Shown: positions 56,059 to 64,000 of the stretch, piece after piece
Numbering within the stretch: the stretch's first letter is position 1
Layout: each line of letters begins with the position of its first letter
DNA from: Stenotrophomonas maltophilia
GTDB taxonomy: Bacteria; Pseudomonadota; Gammaproteobacteria; Xanthomonadales; Xanthomonadaceae
Assembly (NCBI GenBank): GCA_002387845.1
Contig: DGLB01000048.1
Coordinates: forward strand, 41,167 to 105,166
Direction of reading: 5' to 3'
Length of the DNA: 64,000 nt
Program-made: the position numbers and the translations under genes
The notes under the pieces: model-generated
What the model was told of the DNA's origin: nothing
Databases searched by the model: none
Seen by the model: the letters and a program-made list of their open reading frames with translations, nothing else

Positions 56059-56508
56059 ATGAACATTCGAACCTTGACCGTGCTGGGTGTGCTGCTGGCC
56101 GTAGCCGGCTGTGCCAGCACCTCGCGGGTGATGCTGGGCCAGACCCGGCCGCCGACTGACCCGGCGCTGGTGCAGATCTATTCCACCCCGCCGCCGGGGT
56201 CGCAGGAGATCGCCCAGCTGGAATCCTCCAGCGCGGTGGGCTTCGGCACCCAGGGCCAGACCGATGCGGCCGTGGCCCGCTTGAAGAAGGAAGCCGCCGC
56301 ACTCGGTGCCAATGGTGTGATCCTGATGGGCGTCGGTTCCAGCGGCTCGCCGGTGGGCATGTCGGTCGGTGCCGGCAGTTACGGCTCGCATGTGGGCGGT
56401 GGCGTGGGCATCGGTATTCCGACCACGCAGAAGCGCGCGGCCGGCGTGGCGATCTGGGTGCCGCCGGCAGAGCGCCTGCCCGTGCAGACCATTACTCCGG
56501 AAAAGTGA
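56059..56508 (+). CDS. Small lipoprotein, glycine-rich C-terminal half
   Basis: 149 residues. Lipobox Ala-Val-Ala-Gly-Cys (Cys18). The middle contains Ala-Ala-Val-Ala-Arg-Leu-Lys-Lys-Glu-Ala-Ala-Ala-Leu-Gly-Ala-Asn-Gly-Val-Ile-Leu, reminiscent of YajQ/DUF-type heavy-metal-binding lipoprotein folds. The rest is rich in Gly and Ser. No function is assigned. It ends at a hairpin. Confidence 0.78.
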   Translation: MNIRTLTVLGVLLAVAGCASTSRVMLGQTRPPTDPALVQIYSTPPPGSQEIAQLESSSAVGFGTQGQTDAAVARLKKEAAALGANGVILMGVGSSGSPVGMSVGAGSYGSHVGGGVGIGIPTTQKRAAGVAIWVPPAERLPVQTITPEK

Positions 56509-56513
56509 CGGCA

Positions 56514-56534
56514 GGGCCGGCCAACGGCCGGCCC
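56514..56534 (+). terminator. Hairpin after the small lipoprotein gene
   Basis: GGGCCGGCC and GGCCGGCCC flank a three-base loop six bases after the stop codon. No T tract. Confidence 0.5.
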
Positions 56535-56560
56535 ACGGAACGATTCCCACGTTCATGAGG

Positions 56561-56581
56561 GCCGGGCAAGCCCGGCGCTAC
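56561..56581. repeat. Single SMAG-type repeat (inverted)
   Basis: A GCCGGGC...GGCGCTAC copy with the GTAG head on the minus strand, between the convergent lipoprotein and DUF885 genes. Confidence 0.8.
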
Positions 56582-56605
56582 CAGGGTTCCGAGCGAAGCT
56601 CGCGC

Positions 56606-58408
56606 TTATCGGTGCTTCGGAATGAACACCTCGTTCACCGCCTGCGCCAGCTGGTCCGGCGGCAGCAGGCCCTGGTCAAGCAGGAAGTTGTTGAACGCCA
56701 GGCGATCGAACTTCGGCCCCAGGGCCAGCTCGGTCTGCATGCGCAGCTCCATGATCCGGGTGTAGCCGTAGAAGTAGCTGCCGGCCTGGCCGGGCGAGCG
56801 CACCATGTAGCGGTCCAGTTCCTGGGTGGCCATGGCCTTGGACAGCCCGACCTCTTCGATCAGCATGCGCTCGGCATTGGCACGGTCGATCAGGCCCAGG
56901 TTGAGCATCGGGTCCAGCATGGCGCGGGCCGCGCGCAGCAGGCGGAACTGCAGCGCGATCAGCTGCCCGTCCAGCGGCTCGTACGGCACCATTTCGGCTT
57001 CGGCATACAGCGCCCAGCCTTCCACGTTGACCGAGTTGAACGCGAACATGGTGCGCGCCAGCGAAATGCCGCGCTCCACCATCGCGGTGAACTGCAGTTC
57101 ATGGCCCGGGCGGCCTTCGTGCGCGCTCAGCGTCCACGCCGCCGAACCGAAGTTGAAGTCGTCGTACTGCGCGGATTTATCGCCCGCGGCCGGGTTGCCC
57201 AGCGGCAGCACGAACGTGCCCTGTTGGCCGGTGTTGCCCACCAGCGGAGCCGGCAGGAAATGCGGGGCCGGCGAAGCGGCGCTTTCCGCCTCCGAACCCA
57301 GGCGCATCTGCATCGGCCGCTGCGGCACGTCCACGATCTTCTGTGCGCGGATGATCGGGTCGATCTGGTCGATCACACCGCGGTAGTGGTGCTCGAGCTG
57401 GTCGTTGGCGATCTTGTCGTTCTTCAGCGCGCGGATCACCGCCACCACGTCGGTGGGGTCAGCGACCTTCAGGCCCTTGGCCTGCACCACCAGCGGGGCG
57501 AGCTGGCGCATTGCCGAACGGGTTTCCATGAACTCCAGCTGGGCACGCTGCATCAGCAGCTTGGGATCGATGTCGATGCCCACGCGCTTGAGCTGGAACG
57601 CGTACAGCGGTTCGGGCAGCTGTGCATCGGCGCGCGCCTTCGGCAGCACTTCGGCGCGGGTCCAGTCCCGGTACTCGCGCAGCTGGGTGGCGATGGTCTT
57701 CAGCGCTTCGTCGGCACCGGCGATCTTGTACTTGCCGAACAGCTTCTCGATGCCGGTGATGTAGGTGTCTACATTCGCCAGCGACTGCTCGACTTCAATT
57801 CGGGTCGGCTGCAGCAGGCTCTTGTTGGCCAGTGCTTCTTCATAGCGCTGGCGCGACAGGGTGGTCACCGCGGTGCTGCCCGGGGCCAGCCCGGCGTACG
57901 CCTTCAGGCGGTCCAGCGCCTTGGCGCGGCGGGCTTCGGGCACCTGGTCGGAGAGCAGCAGGTTGATGCCGCTGAAGACCAGCTGCGGGGTATCGGTCCA
58001 CGGCAGCAGGTACTTTTCATTGAGCTCGCTGCCTTCGATGTTCTGGGTGGCGGCGGCAATCATGATCGCCAGATCCTGGCGCACGTTCGGGTCACGCTCG
58101 GTGGCCAGCTTGGACTGCAGCTCGCTGCGCGCCTTGGCCATGGCAGCGCGGTAGCGCGCGGCGTTGTCCGGGCCGAAGTCGGCCACCTTGTCGTCGTAGC
58201 CGGGCACGCCGAAGAAGCCGGTTTCCTCCGGCTGGAACGGGCCCTGTGCATCCAGCAGGATCTGCGCCAGCTGGTTGCTGCGGGTCACCCAGGCCGGGCT
58301 GGCCGGTGCCTTGCTGGCAGCCGGCGCGGCGGCCAGGGCAGCCGGCGGCGCGCTGAGCGCGGCCGGAACGGAAAGGACCAGCGCGACGGCAAGGGCGAGC
58401 GGCTTCAT
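56606..58408 (-). CDS. Exported DUF885 family protein (probable metallopeptidase)
   Basis: 600 residues with a Sec signal peptide and an Ala/Pro-rich linker. DUF885 domain with the putative metal motif His-Glu-Gly-Arg-Pro-Gly-His-Glu near residue 430 and Glu-Gly-Trp-Ala-Leu-Tyr-Ala-Glu downstream, the arrangement of gluzincin-like carboxypeptidases. Probably a periplasmic zinc peptidase; substrate unknown. Single gene. Confidence 0.88.
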   Translation of the reverse strand: MKPLALAVALVLSVPAALSAPPAALAAAPAASKAPASPAWVTRSNQLAQILLDAQGPFQPEETGFFGVPGYDDKVADFGPDNAARYRAAMAKARSELQSKLATERDPNVRQDLAIMIAAATQNIEGSELNEKYLLPWTDTPQLVFSGINLLLSDQVPEARRAKALDRLKAYAGLAPGSTAVTTLSRQRYEEALANKSLLQPTRIEVEQSLANVDTYITGIEKLFGKYKIAGADEALKTIATQLREYRDWTRAEVLPKARADAQLPEPLYAFQLKRVGIDIDPKLLMQRAQLEFMETRSAMRQLAPLVVQAKGLKVADPTDVVAVIRALKNDKIANDQLEHHYRGVIDQIDPIIRAQKIVDVPQRPMQMRLGSEAESAASPAPHFLPAPLVGNTGQQGTFVLPLGNPAAGDKSAQYDDFNFGSAAWTLSAHEGRPGHELQFTAMVERGISLARTMFAFNSVNVEGWALYAEAEMVPYEPLDGQLIALQFRLLRAARAMLDPMLNLGLIDRANAERMLIEEVGLSKAMATQELDRYMVRSPGQAGSYFYGYTRIMELRMQTELALGPKFDRLAFNNFLLDQGLLPPDQLAQAVNEVFIPKHR

Positions 58409-58489
58409 GCGGAACTCCGGGGTGTTGGGTGATTGCGAACGTACCCATTGGGGCGGGTTACGGCAATCGGCCGGAGGTCATGGGGCCTG

Positions 58490-59008
58490 TCAATCCAACG
58501 GTTGCGGCGGAGCCGGCAGGCAATGGTTCTGCTCGCGGCACTCCTGCAGTGCACACACCTTCGCTGCCTCGGCGTCATCCAATGCGGTCAGATCAATCGC
58601 CTCGGACGTCTCGGTCAGCACATACATCCGCGGGTAATCCCAGCGCCCGTCTTCGCGGCGCGCCTCCAGGAACAGCTGGCCGGTGCCCTTCGACCCCCTC
58701 ACATCCACCACGAACTCGCTGTAGCCGGTGCCGTCGGCGCTGCGCTGCATGTTGCCGCTGGGCAGGTAGCCGTCCTGGATGGGTTCGCCCAGCACATGCC
58801 GCAGCTCGATGCTGCAGCGCGCGCGGCGCATGGCCTCCTGGTACGGCTCGCTGCTGCGGCTCCAGTGCGACCACTGCGCCAGCGCAAGCCACACCACCCC
58901 CACCAGCGCGGCAATGCAGGCCAGCACGCCCAGCGGCATGGCCCAGCGCCAGTGGCGGCTCCACCAGCCGTTGGATGGAGCCTGGGGCAGTGCAGGGGGT
59001 GGGGTCAT
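58490..59008 (-). CDS. Coa1/cytochrome c oxidase assembly factor-like membrane protein
   Basis: 172 residues: one membrane helix (about 23-46) and an exported domain with Ser-Glu-Pro-Tyr-Gln-Glu-Ala, Leu-Gly-Glu-Pro-Ile-Gln-Asp-Gly and Gly-Ser-Lys-Gly-Thr-Gly-Gln-Leu-Phe-Leu-Glu-Ala, resembling the Coa1 fold. The bacterial family's role is not established. A cysteine-containing tail (Cys-Ala-Leu-Gln-Glu-Cys) is extra. Confidence 0.72.
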   Translation of the reverse strand: MTPPPALPQAPSNGWWSRHWRWAMPLGVLACIAALVGVVWLALAQWSHWSRSSEPYQEAMRRARCSIELRHVLGEPIQDGYLPSGNMQRSADGTGYSEFVVDVRGSKGTGQLFLEARREDGRWDYPRMYVLTETSEAIDLTALDDAEAAKVCALQECREQNHCLPAPPQPLD

Positions 59009-59038
59009 CGGCGTCCTCCTTGAGCCAGGTGAGTGGGC

Positions 59039-61267
59039 TTACGGGGTCAGGCAGCGACCCAGGAAGTCCTCGGCCAGACGATAACGGTGCAAGGCGTTGC
59101 TTCCGGACAAGCCGTGCTTGGCTCCCGGGTAGGTCATCAGCTCGAACGGCTGGCCACGCTTCTGCAGCGCGCTCATCAGTTCGGTGGAGTTGGTGAACAG
59201 CACGTTGTCGTCGGCCATGCCGTGAATCAGCAGCAGGCGCGAGCGCAGCCCGTCCACGTGGGCCAGCACGCGGGCTTCTTCGTAGCCCTTCGGGTTGTTG
59301 GCCGGCAGGTCCATGTAGCGTTCGGTGTAATGGGTGTCATACAGCCCCCAGTCGGTCACCGGCGCACCAGCCACGCCACAGGCGTACTGGTTGGAGGCCT
59401 TGGCCAGCAGCATCAGGGTCATGTAACCGCCGTTGGACCAGCCCTGCACGCCAATGCGCGCCGGGTCCACCCACGGCTGCTGCTTCAGCCATTCCACGCC
59501 CTTGAGCTGGTCAGCCACTTCCACCGTGCCCTGCACGCCGTACAGTGCGCCGCCAAAATCGCGGCCACGCCGCGGGGTGCCACGGTTGTCCAGCGAGAAC
59601 ACCACGTAGCCGCGCTGCGCCAGGTACTGGTTGAACAGATGGTCGCCACGGCCGGGCCAGCTGTTGGTCACGGTCTGGCTGGCCGGGCCGCCATACACGT
59701 ACACCGCCACCGGGTAGCGCTTGGACGGGTCGAAGCCGGCCGGCTTGATCAGGCTGTAGTTCAGTTCGGTGCGGCCGTCGGCGGCGGTCAGCGTGCCGAA
59801 CTCCACCGGGCGCTGCGCCTCCAGGTAGCGCGCATACGGATGCTGCGGGTCGGCCAGGTTGTTTTCCACCAGCGTGGCGATCTTCTCGCCATTGGCACGG
59901 TGCAGCGAAATCTGCGGCGGCGTGGTGGTGTTCGACCAGCTGTCCACATACACGCTGGCGTTGCGGGCGAAGCTGGCGGTGTGCATGCCATCGGCCTGCG
60001 ACAGGCGCTTGATCGCGCCGCCGGCCAGCGGCACGGCGTAGATCTGGCTTTCGCGGGCCGAATCCACCCCGGCGCGGAAGTACACCGTGCCGGCGTCCTC
60101 ATCCACCGCCAGCAGTTCGTCCACCGGCCACGCGCCGGCGGTCAGCGCGGTGACCGTTTTGCCGTCGGCGGCCACGCGGTACAGGTGCTGGAAACCGGTG
60201 CGCTCGGACGACCACACAAAGCCGCCGTCCTTCAGGAAGTGCAGGCTGTTGTGCAGCGGCACCCAGGTCCTGGAGGTTTCGGTGGCCAGGGTCTGCTGCT
60301 TGCCGCTGGCCAGGTCGGCCTGGATCAGCTCCAGCTTTTTCTGGTCACGCGACTGGCGCTGGAAGGTGAGCTGCTGCGGGCTGCGCCAGTCCACACGGGC
60401 CAGGTAGATGTCCGGGTTGGAGCCCAGGTCCACCCAGCGCGCGGCGGCCGCGGCCTTGGGCGCAACCACGCCCAGCTTCACGGTCACGTTGTGGTCGCCG
60501 GCGGCCGGGTAGCGCTGCTCGATCATCTCCACGCGGTCGGCGTACATCTCATAGCGCTTCTGCACCGGCACCGGCGATTCGTCGATGCGGGCGAAGGCAA
60601 TGGCCGAGTCATCCGGGGCCCACCAGTAACCGGTGTGGCGGTCCATTTCCTCGTCGGCGACGAATTCCGCCACACCGTTGCCGATGGTGTCGCTGCCGTC
60701 GGTGGTGAGCTGGATCTGCTTGCCGCTGGCAAGGTCGATCACCCACAGGTTGCGGGCGCGCACGAAGCTGACGAAGCCGCCCTTGGGCGACAGCTTGGCG
60801 TCGGTGGCGAAACCTTCGCCGTGGGTCAGCTGGCGCACCGCCACCTTGCCCTGCTTGGACAGGTCGTACAGATACAGTTCGCCGCCCAGCGGGAACAGCA
60901 GGGTGTGGGCGTCCGGCGACCACTGGTAGTCGACGATGCCGGTCATGGCCGCGATGCGCTGGCGCTCGCGGCGGGCCTTTTCGGCGTCGCTCAGGGTTTC
61001 CTCGCCCGGCAGCACCACCTTGGAGTCCACCAGCATGCGGGTCTGGCCGCTGGCGATATCGTAGGTCCACAGGTCCAGCTGGTTGCGGTCGGCCTCCTTG
61101 CCGCGCAGGAAGCTTACCTGCGAGCCATCAGGAGCCACCTTGGGCTTCATCAGGGTCGGGCCGGACAGCGGCAGCGGGCCGGTGATGGCTTCAAGCGTGA
61201 GTTTTTCGGCGTGGGCCATCGAGGTGGAGGCAATCATCAGGGCAAGGCTGGCAACGAGGTGGCGCAT
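59039..61267 (-). CDS. S9 family serine peptidase (dipeptidyl-peptidase IV type)
   Basis: 742 residues with a signal peptide (ending Met-Ala-His-Ala). An N-terminal beta-propeller (DPPIV N-domain, about 30-480) precedes the alpha/beta hydrolase domain. Catalytic triad: Ser611 in Gly-Trp-Ser-Asn-Gly-Gly, Asp687 in Ala-Asp-Asp-Asn and His718 in Ala-Lys-His-Gly. The Glu pair binding the peptide N-terminus is likely in Asp-Glu-Glu-Met of the propeller. It should remove dipeptides in the periplasm, useful for growth on proteins. Confidence 0.95.
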   Translation of the reverse strand: MRHLVASLALMIASTSMAHAEKLTLEAITGPLPLSGPTLMKPKVAPDGSQVSFLRGKEADRNQLDLWTYDIASGQTRMLVDSKVVLPGEETLSDAEKARRERQRIAAMTGIVDYQWSPDAHTLLFPLGGELYLYDLSKQGKVAVRQLTHGEGFATDAKLSPKGGFVSFVRARNLWVIDLASGKQIQLTTDGSDTIGNGVAEFVADEEMDRHTGYWWAPDDSAIAFARIDESPVPVQKRYEMYADRVEMIEQRYPAAGDHNVTVKLGVVAPKAAAAARWVDLGSNPDIYLARVDWRSPQQLTFQRQSRDQKKLELIQADLASGKQQTLATETSRTWVPLHNSLHFLKDGGFVWSSERTGFQHLYRVAADGKTVTALTAGAWPVDELLAVDEDAGTVYFRAGVDSARESQIYAVPLAGGAIKRLSQADGMHTASFARNASVYVDSWSNTTTPPQISLHRANGEKIATLVENNLADPQHPYARYLEAQRPVEFGTLTAADGRTELNYSLIKPAGFDPSKRYPVAVYVYGGPASQTVTNSWPGRGDHLFNQYLAQRGYVVFSLDNRGTPRRGRDFGGALYGVQGTVEVADQLKGVEWLKQQPWVDPARIGVQGWSNGGYMTLMLLAKASNQYACGVAGAPVTDWGLYDTHYTERYMDLPANNPKGYEEARVLAHVDGLRSRLLLIHGMADDNVLFTNSTELMSALQKRGQPFELMTYPGAKHGLSGSNALHRYRLAEDFLGRCLTP

Positions 61268-61368
61268 GGAGGGTTCCGGCGACGTCAGACCTCAATCGTA
61301 CCGCACCGCTGGGCTCGGCCTGGATTCGGCCGGGCCTCGCCTGGATTGCATTGGGCGCCCGCAATCCC

Positions 61369-61435
61369 GTAGAGCCGGGCTTGCCCGGCTGCTTCTGGCA
61401 TCGCACCAAGAGCAGCCGGGCAAGCCCGGCTCTAC
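61369..61435. repeat. SMAG-type GTAG repeat, inverted dimer
   Basis: A GTAGAGCC...GGCT copy at 61369-61390 faces an inverted copy at 61414-61435 across 23 bases, upstream of the S9 peptidase gene and next to a tandem array. Confidence 0.9.
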
Positions 61436-61447
61436 GGTCGCTTGCGC

Positions 61448-61599
61448 GATCAACCCGTGCGAACCGACGTTTGCCGCGCATTGGCCGATCAACCCGCGCG
61501 AACCGACGTTTGCCGCGCATTGGCCGATCAACCCGTGCGAACCGACGTTTGCCGCGGGTTGTCCGATCAACCTGCGCGAACCGGCTTTTACCGCTGCCC
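61448..61599. repeat. Tandem array of four 39-bp units
   Basis: Units start GATCAACC at 61448, 61487, 61526 and 61565; the first two differ at one base. The core CGACGTTTGCCGCGCATT matches the 32.4-kb array. The fourth, degenerate unit runs into the last codons of the GST gene. No unique spacers, so not CRISPR. Confidence 0.85.
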
Positions 61600-62277
61600 G
61601 AACAGATGCTTGCGCTCTTCCTCGCTCAACGGCTTGCCCGCATTCGGGTTCACCTTCTCCTTCAACGCATACGCCCGCTGGGTCGCCGGGCGCGCGGCAA
61701 TCGCCTCATGCCAGCGTTTCAGGTTCGGGAACGCCGCGAAATCCGGCGGCAGCTTGTCGTACGCGCCAATCCACGGGTAACTGGCCATGTCGGCAATCGT
61801 GTATTCGTCCCCGGCCAGGTAGGCGCTCTGCGCCAGGCGCTTGTCCATCACCCCGTGCAGGCGGCGCACCTCGTTGCCGTAGCGCTCGATGGCGTACGGA
61901 ATCTGCTCCGGCGCATACACAGTGAAGTGGCCCATCTGCCCGCTCATCGGGCCCAGCCCGGCCATCTGCCAGAACAGCCACTCCAGCACCGCAACCCGGC
62001 CACGGGTGTCGGCCGGCAGGAATTTGCCGGTTTTCTCGGCCAGGTACAGCAGGATCGCGCCGGACTCGAACACGCTCTGCGGCGCGCCGCCATCGGTCGG
62101 GGCGTGGTCCACCAGCGCCGGCATCTTGTTGTTCGGCGAGATGGCCAGGAATTCGGGCTTGAACTGGTCGCCCGACCCGATGTTCACCGGCTTGATCTGG
62201 TACGGCAGCCCCAGCTCTTCCAGCAGCAGGGTGACTTTGTGGCCGTTGGGAGTGGGCCAGTAATACAGGTCGAGCAT
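61588..62277 (-). CDS. Glutathione S-transferase family protein (YfcG/YghU-like)
   Basis: 229 residues. The N-terminal thioredoxin-like domain has Tyr-Trp-Pro-Thr-Pro-Asn-Gly-His-Lys-Val, the glutathione-site loop Asn-Lys-Met-Pro-Ala-Leu and Phe-Glu-Ser-Gly-Ala-Ile; the C-terminal helical domain has Thr-Ile-Ala-Asp-Met-Ala-Ser-Tyr-Pro-Trp. These features match Nu-class GSTs with disulfide reductase activity. Start chosen at Met-Leu-Asp-Leu-Tyr-Tyr-Trp. Confidence 0.92.
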   Translation of the reverse strand: MLDLYYWPTPNGHKVTLLLEELGLPYQIKPVNIGSGDQFKPEFLAISPNNKMPALVDHAPTDGGAPQSVFESGAILLYLAEKTGKFLPADTRGRVAVLEWLFWQMAGLGPMSGQMGHFTVYAPEQIPYAIERYGNEVRRLHGVMDKRLAQSAYLAGDEYTIADMASYPWIGAYDKLPPDFAAFPNLKRWHEAIAARPATQRAYALKEKVNPNAGKPLSEEERKHLFGQR

Positions 62278-62461
62278 GACGGCACCTTCGGGTTGGGAAA
62301 GGGCGAGTGTATGTCGCAAGCGTCACAGCGCTGTCAGCAGGTGGGGAACAGTTAGTCCCACGAATTCCCAGGTGGTGGCGTGCCGATGGATGCGCCCTGC
62401 CTTGGCACCGTCACCCGCTCCGGGTACCCTTCGGCAACCCCGCAGCCCTCCATTCAGCCCC

Positions 62462-63100
62462 ATGAGCTCGTCCCCGTCTACCGGCATCAGCCCGCTTTCG
62501 TCCCTGATCTTCGCCTCGCGCTGGCTGCAGCTGCCGCTGTACCTGGGCCTGATCCTGGCGCAGTGCGTCTACGTGTTTCTGTTCGGCAAGGAGCTGTGGC
62601 ACCTGGTCCACAAGGCCAACGCCATGGGCGAGCAGGAAATCATGCTGCTGGTGCTGGGCCTGATCGACGTGGTGATGATCTCCAACCTGCTGGTGATGGT
62701 GATCGTGGGCGGCTATGAGACCTTCGTCTCGCGCCTGCGCCTGGAAAACCACCCGGACCAGCCGGAGTGGCTGAGCCACGTCAACGCCAGCGTGCTGAAG
62801 GTGAAACTGGCCCTGTCGATCATCGGCATCTCCTCGATCCACCTGCTGAAGACCTTCATCGGCGCGGGCTCGCTGGATGGCCTGCCGCTGTGCGACACCC
62901 AGGCGTTCTATGAGGCCGTCAGTGCCGTGACCGCCATGGCCGGCCCGGAAGCAGCCGGTCGCCTGAAGTGCGCCACCATGACCACCAGCGGCGTGATCTG
63001 GCAGACGGTGATCCATGGCGCATTCATTCTGTCGGCCATCGGCATCGCCTACACCGACAAGCTGATGTCGCACGCGCCGAGCAAGTCGCTGTCGCATTAA
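62462..63100 (+). CDS. YqhA/UPF0114 family membrane protein
   Basis: 212 residues with four membrane segments. Family stretches are Phe-Ala-Ser-Arg-Trp-Leu-Gln-Leu-Pro-Leu-Tyr, Leu-Ile-Asp-Val-Val-Met-Ile-Ser-Asn-Leu and Lys-Leu-Ala-Leu-Ser-Ile-Ile-Gly-Ile-Ser-Ser-Ile-His. Inner membrane, function unknown. Confidence 0.92.
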   Translation: MSSSPSTGISPLSSLIFASRWLQLPLYLGLILAQCVYVFLFGKELWHLVHKANAMGEQEIMLLVLGLIDVVMISNLLVMVIVGGYETFVSRLRLENHPDQPEWLSHVNASVLKVKLALSIIGISSIHLLKTFIGAGSLDGLPLCDTQAFYEAVSAVTAMAGPEAAGRLKCATMTTSGVIWQTVIHGAFILSAIGIAYTDKLMSHAPSKSLSH

Positions 63101-63265
63101 GCCCGGTCCGGGTCACCCACATCAACGCCATGTGATGGTAGATTGAAGGTTCTGGCCGCCGGGCACCGCCCGGTGGCACGGCCCGGTGCGTCGGGAAACG
63201 CGCCGGGGTCCGGCCGGCCTGCCGTCTCAGGCCTTACGTATCGTCGTTCTTCAAAGGGGAGTTGG

Positions 63266-64000
63266 ATGTCGCACGTCAACACTTTCGCCAAGGCGCGCCT
63301 GTGGGTGCCGCTGACCCTGGCGGTGGCTCTGGCCGCCTGCTCGGGCAAGGATGAACCGGCGGCTCCGGCTGCTGGCACCGCGACCGCTCCGGCGGCTGCC
63401 CCCGCTGCGGCTCCTGCGCCGGCACCGGCCGTTTCGGCCCAGGTGCAGTCGATGGGCACCGAAGACCTGCGCGATTCGGCCAGCAAGGCGCTGCGCGAGA
63501 ACCGCATGTACGCCCCTGCCGGCGACAACGCCATCGAGTACTACCTGGCGCTGCGCGACAAGACCCCGGACGACGCCTCGGTGAAGAGCGCGCTGACCGA
63601 CCTGCTGCCCTACACCGTCATTGCCGCCGAGCAGAACCTGACCCGCGAAGACTTCACCGAGGCCCAGCGCCTGGTGGCCCTGGTGGAGAAGGTGGACCCG
63701 GCCGCACCGGCACTGGCCCGCCTGAAGCAGGGTGTCACCGGCGGCATGCAGACCGCGCTGAAGCGCACCCAGGAAGAGACCGACAAGGTCAAGAAGGACG
63801 CTGAAGCCCGCGCCAAGCAGCTGGCCGACCAGCAGCGCCAGCAGCAGGCGGCCGAAGCCGAAGCCGCCCGTAACATCGCCGCCCAGCAGGACGCCGCCCG
63901 CCGTGATGGCGAGCGCCAGGAAGCCGAGCGTGCAGCCGCTGCCCGTCGTGAAGCCGAACAGCGTCAGCAGGCCGCGGCCGCCGCTGCTGCTGCCGCGGCC
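63266..64000 (+). CDS. Ala/Gln-rich lipoprotein, N-terminal part (truncated by window edge); possibly a TonB-type energy transducer
   Basis: 245 residues are visible. Lipobox Ala-Leu-Ala-Ala-Cys (Cys25), an Ala/Pro-rich linker (30-55), a helical region (60-155) with Asn-Arg-Met-Tyr-Ala-Pro-Ala-Gly-Asp-Asn, and a long charged coiled-coil rich in Ala, Gln, Glu and Arg (about 165 on). In Xanthomonadaceae such proteins often end in a TonB C-terminal domain; that part is beyond the window, so this is inference. The start has AAGGGGAG 6 bases upstream. Confidence 0.8.
   Translation, partial: MSHVNTFAKARLWVPLTLAVALAACSGKDEPAAPAAGTATAPAAAPAAAPAPAPAVSAQVQSMGTEDLRDSASKALRENRMYAPAGDNAIEYYLALRDKTPDDASVKSALTDLLPYTVIAAEQNLTREDFTEAQRLVALVEKVDPAAPALARLKQGVTGGMQTALKRTQEETDKVKKDAEARAKQLADQQRQQQAAEAEAARNIAAQQDAARRDGERQEAERAAAARREAEQRQQAAAAAAAAAA

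Noticed and set aside
59033..61372. 779-codon open frame opposite the S9 peptidase
   Set aside because: Antisense shadow; composition rich in His, Gln, Val and Gly typical of such shadows, while the other strand has an intact catalytic triad.
61448..61599. CRISPR array
   Set aside because: Same reason: 39-bp tandem units without spacers.

Overview
This window comes from a GC-rich gammaproteobacterium of the family Lysobacteraceae (Xanthomonadaceae), most likely a Stenotrophomonas. The main evidence is the many intergenic palindromes of the GTAG (SMAG) type known from Stenotrophomonas, the typical gene neighbourhoods (comF next to bioB-bioF-bioH-SDR-bioC, a MoxR/DUF58 operon, TonB-dependent receptors) and the codon usage. 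There is no rRNA, CRISPR array, prophage or insertion sequence. One tRNA (Arg, anticodon CCG) is present.

Layout. 1-1.5 kb: the start of a lytic-transglycosylase-like protein preceded by two small lipoproteins, a layout like the effector/immunity loci of the Xanthomonadales killing type IV secretion system. 1.7-2.6 kb: a VOC protein and a Gln-rich miniprotein. 3.0-8.0 kb: three coupled genes with the full scaffold of a type I restriction-modification system (S, M, R), in which every catalytic signature I can locate is altered although the reading frames are open. 8.0-13.3 kb: short-chain fatty acid transporter, ubiA, tRNA-Arg, and a WYL regulator divergent from a NIPSNAP-LysE pair. 13.4-24.2 kb: an N-acetylgalactosamine utilisation cluster (GH109-like enzyme and TonB-dependent receptor on one strand; agaS, ROK kinase, tagatose-bisphosphate aldolase subunit, DeoR regulator and sugar porter on the other) around a shared control region rich in GAAAG/CTTTC boxes. 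No deacetylase is encoded in the cluster.

24.4-32.1 kb: comF, a hipBA toxin-antitoxin pair, and the biotin operon bioB-bioF-bioH-SDR-bioC with a BirA-type operator in front. 32.5-34.8 kb: YdcF protein, a PLP dehydratase and a Gly/Tyr-rich lipoprotein. 34.8-35.3 kb: an intergenic region with strong terminators and a candidate sigma-54-dependent small RNA. 35.3-37.8 kb: mnmG and a gamma carbonic anhydrase. 38.1-44.9 kb: a six-gene overlapping operon RDD-SpoIIM-DUF4129-DUF4350-MoxR-DUF58. 44.9-46.7 kb: a YgiB/YgiC-like pair. 46.9-48.7 kb: ilvD, split by a one-base frameshift. 48.8-64 kb: mostly housekeeping and envelope genes (dinG, aroE, hemB, bestrophin, DUF885 protein, Coa1-like protein, S9 peptidase, GST, YqhA) and, at the edge, the start of an Ala/Gln-rich lipoprotein.

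The most unusual items are the catalytically eroded type I R-M-like operon, the candidate RpoN-dependent RNA, two related 38-39 bp tandem arrays about 29 kb apart, GTAG repeats whose TAG serves as the stop codon of two genes, and the ilvD frameshift.
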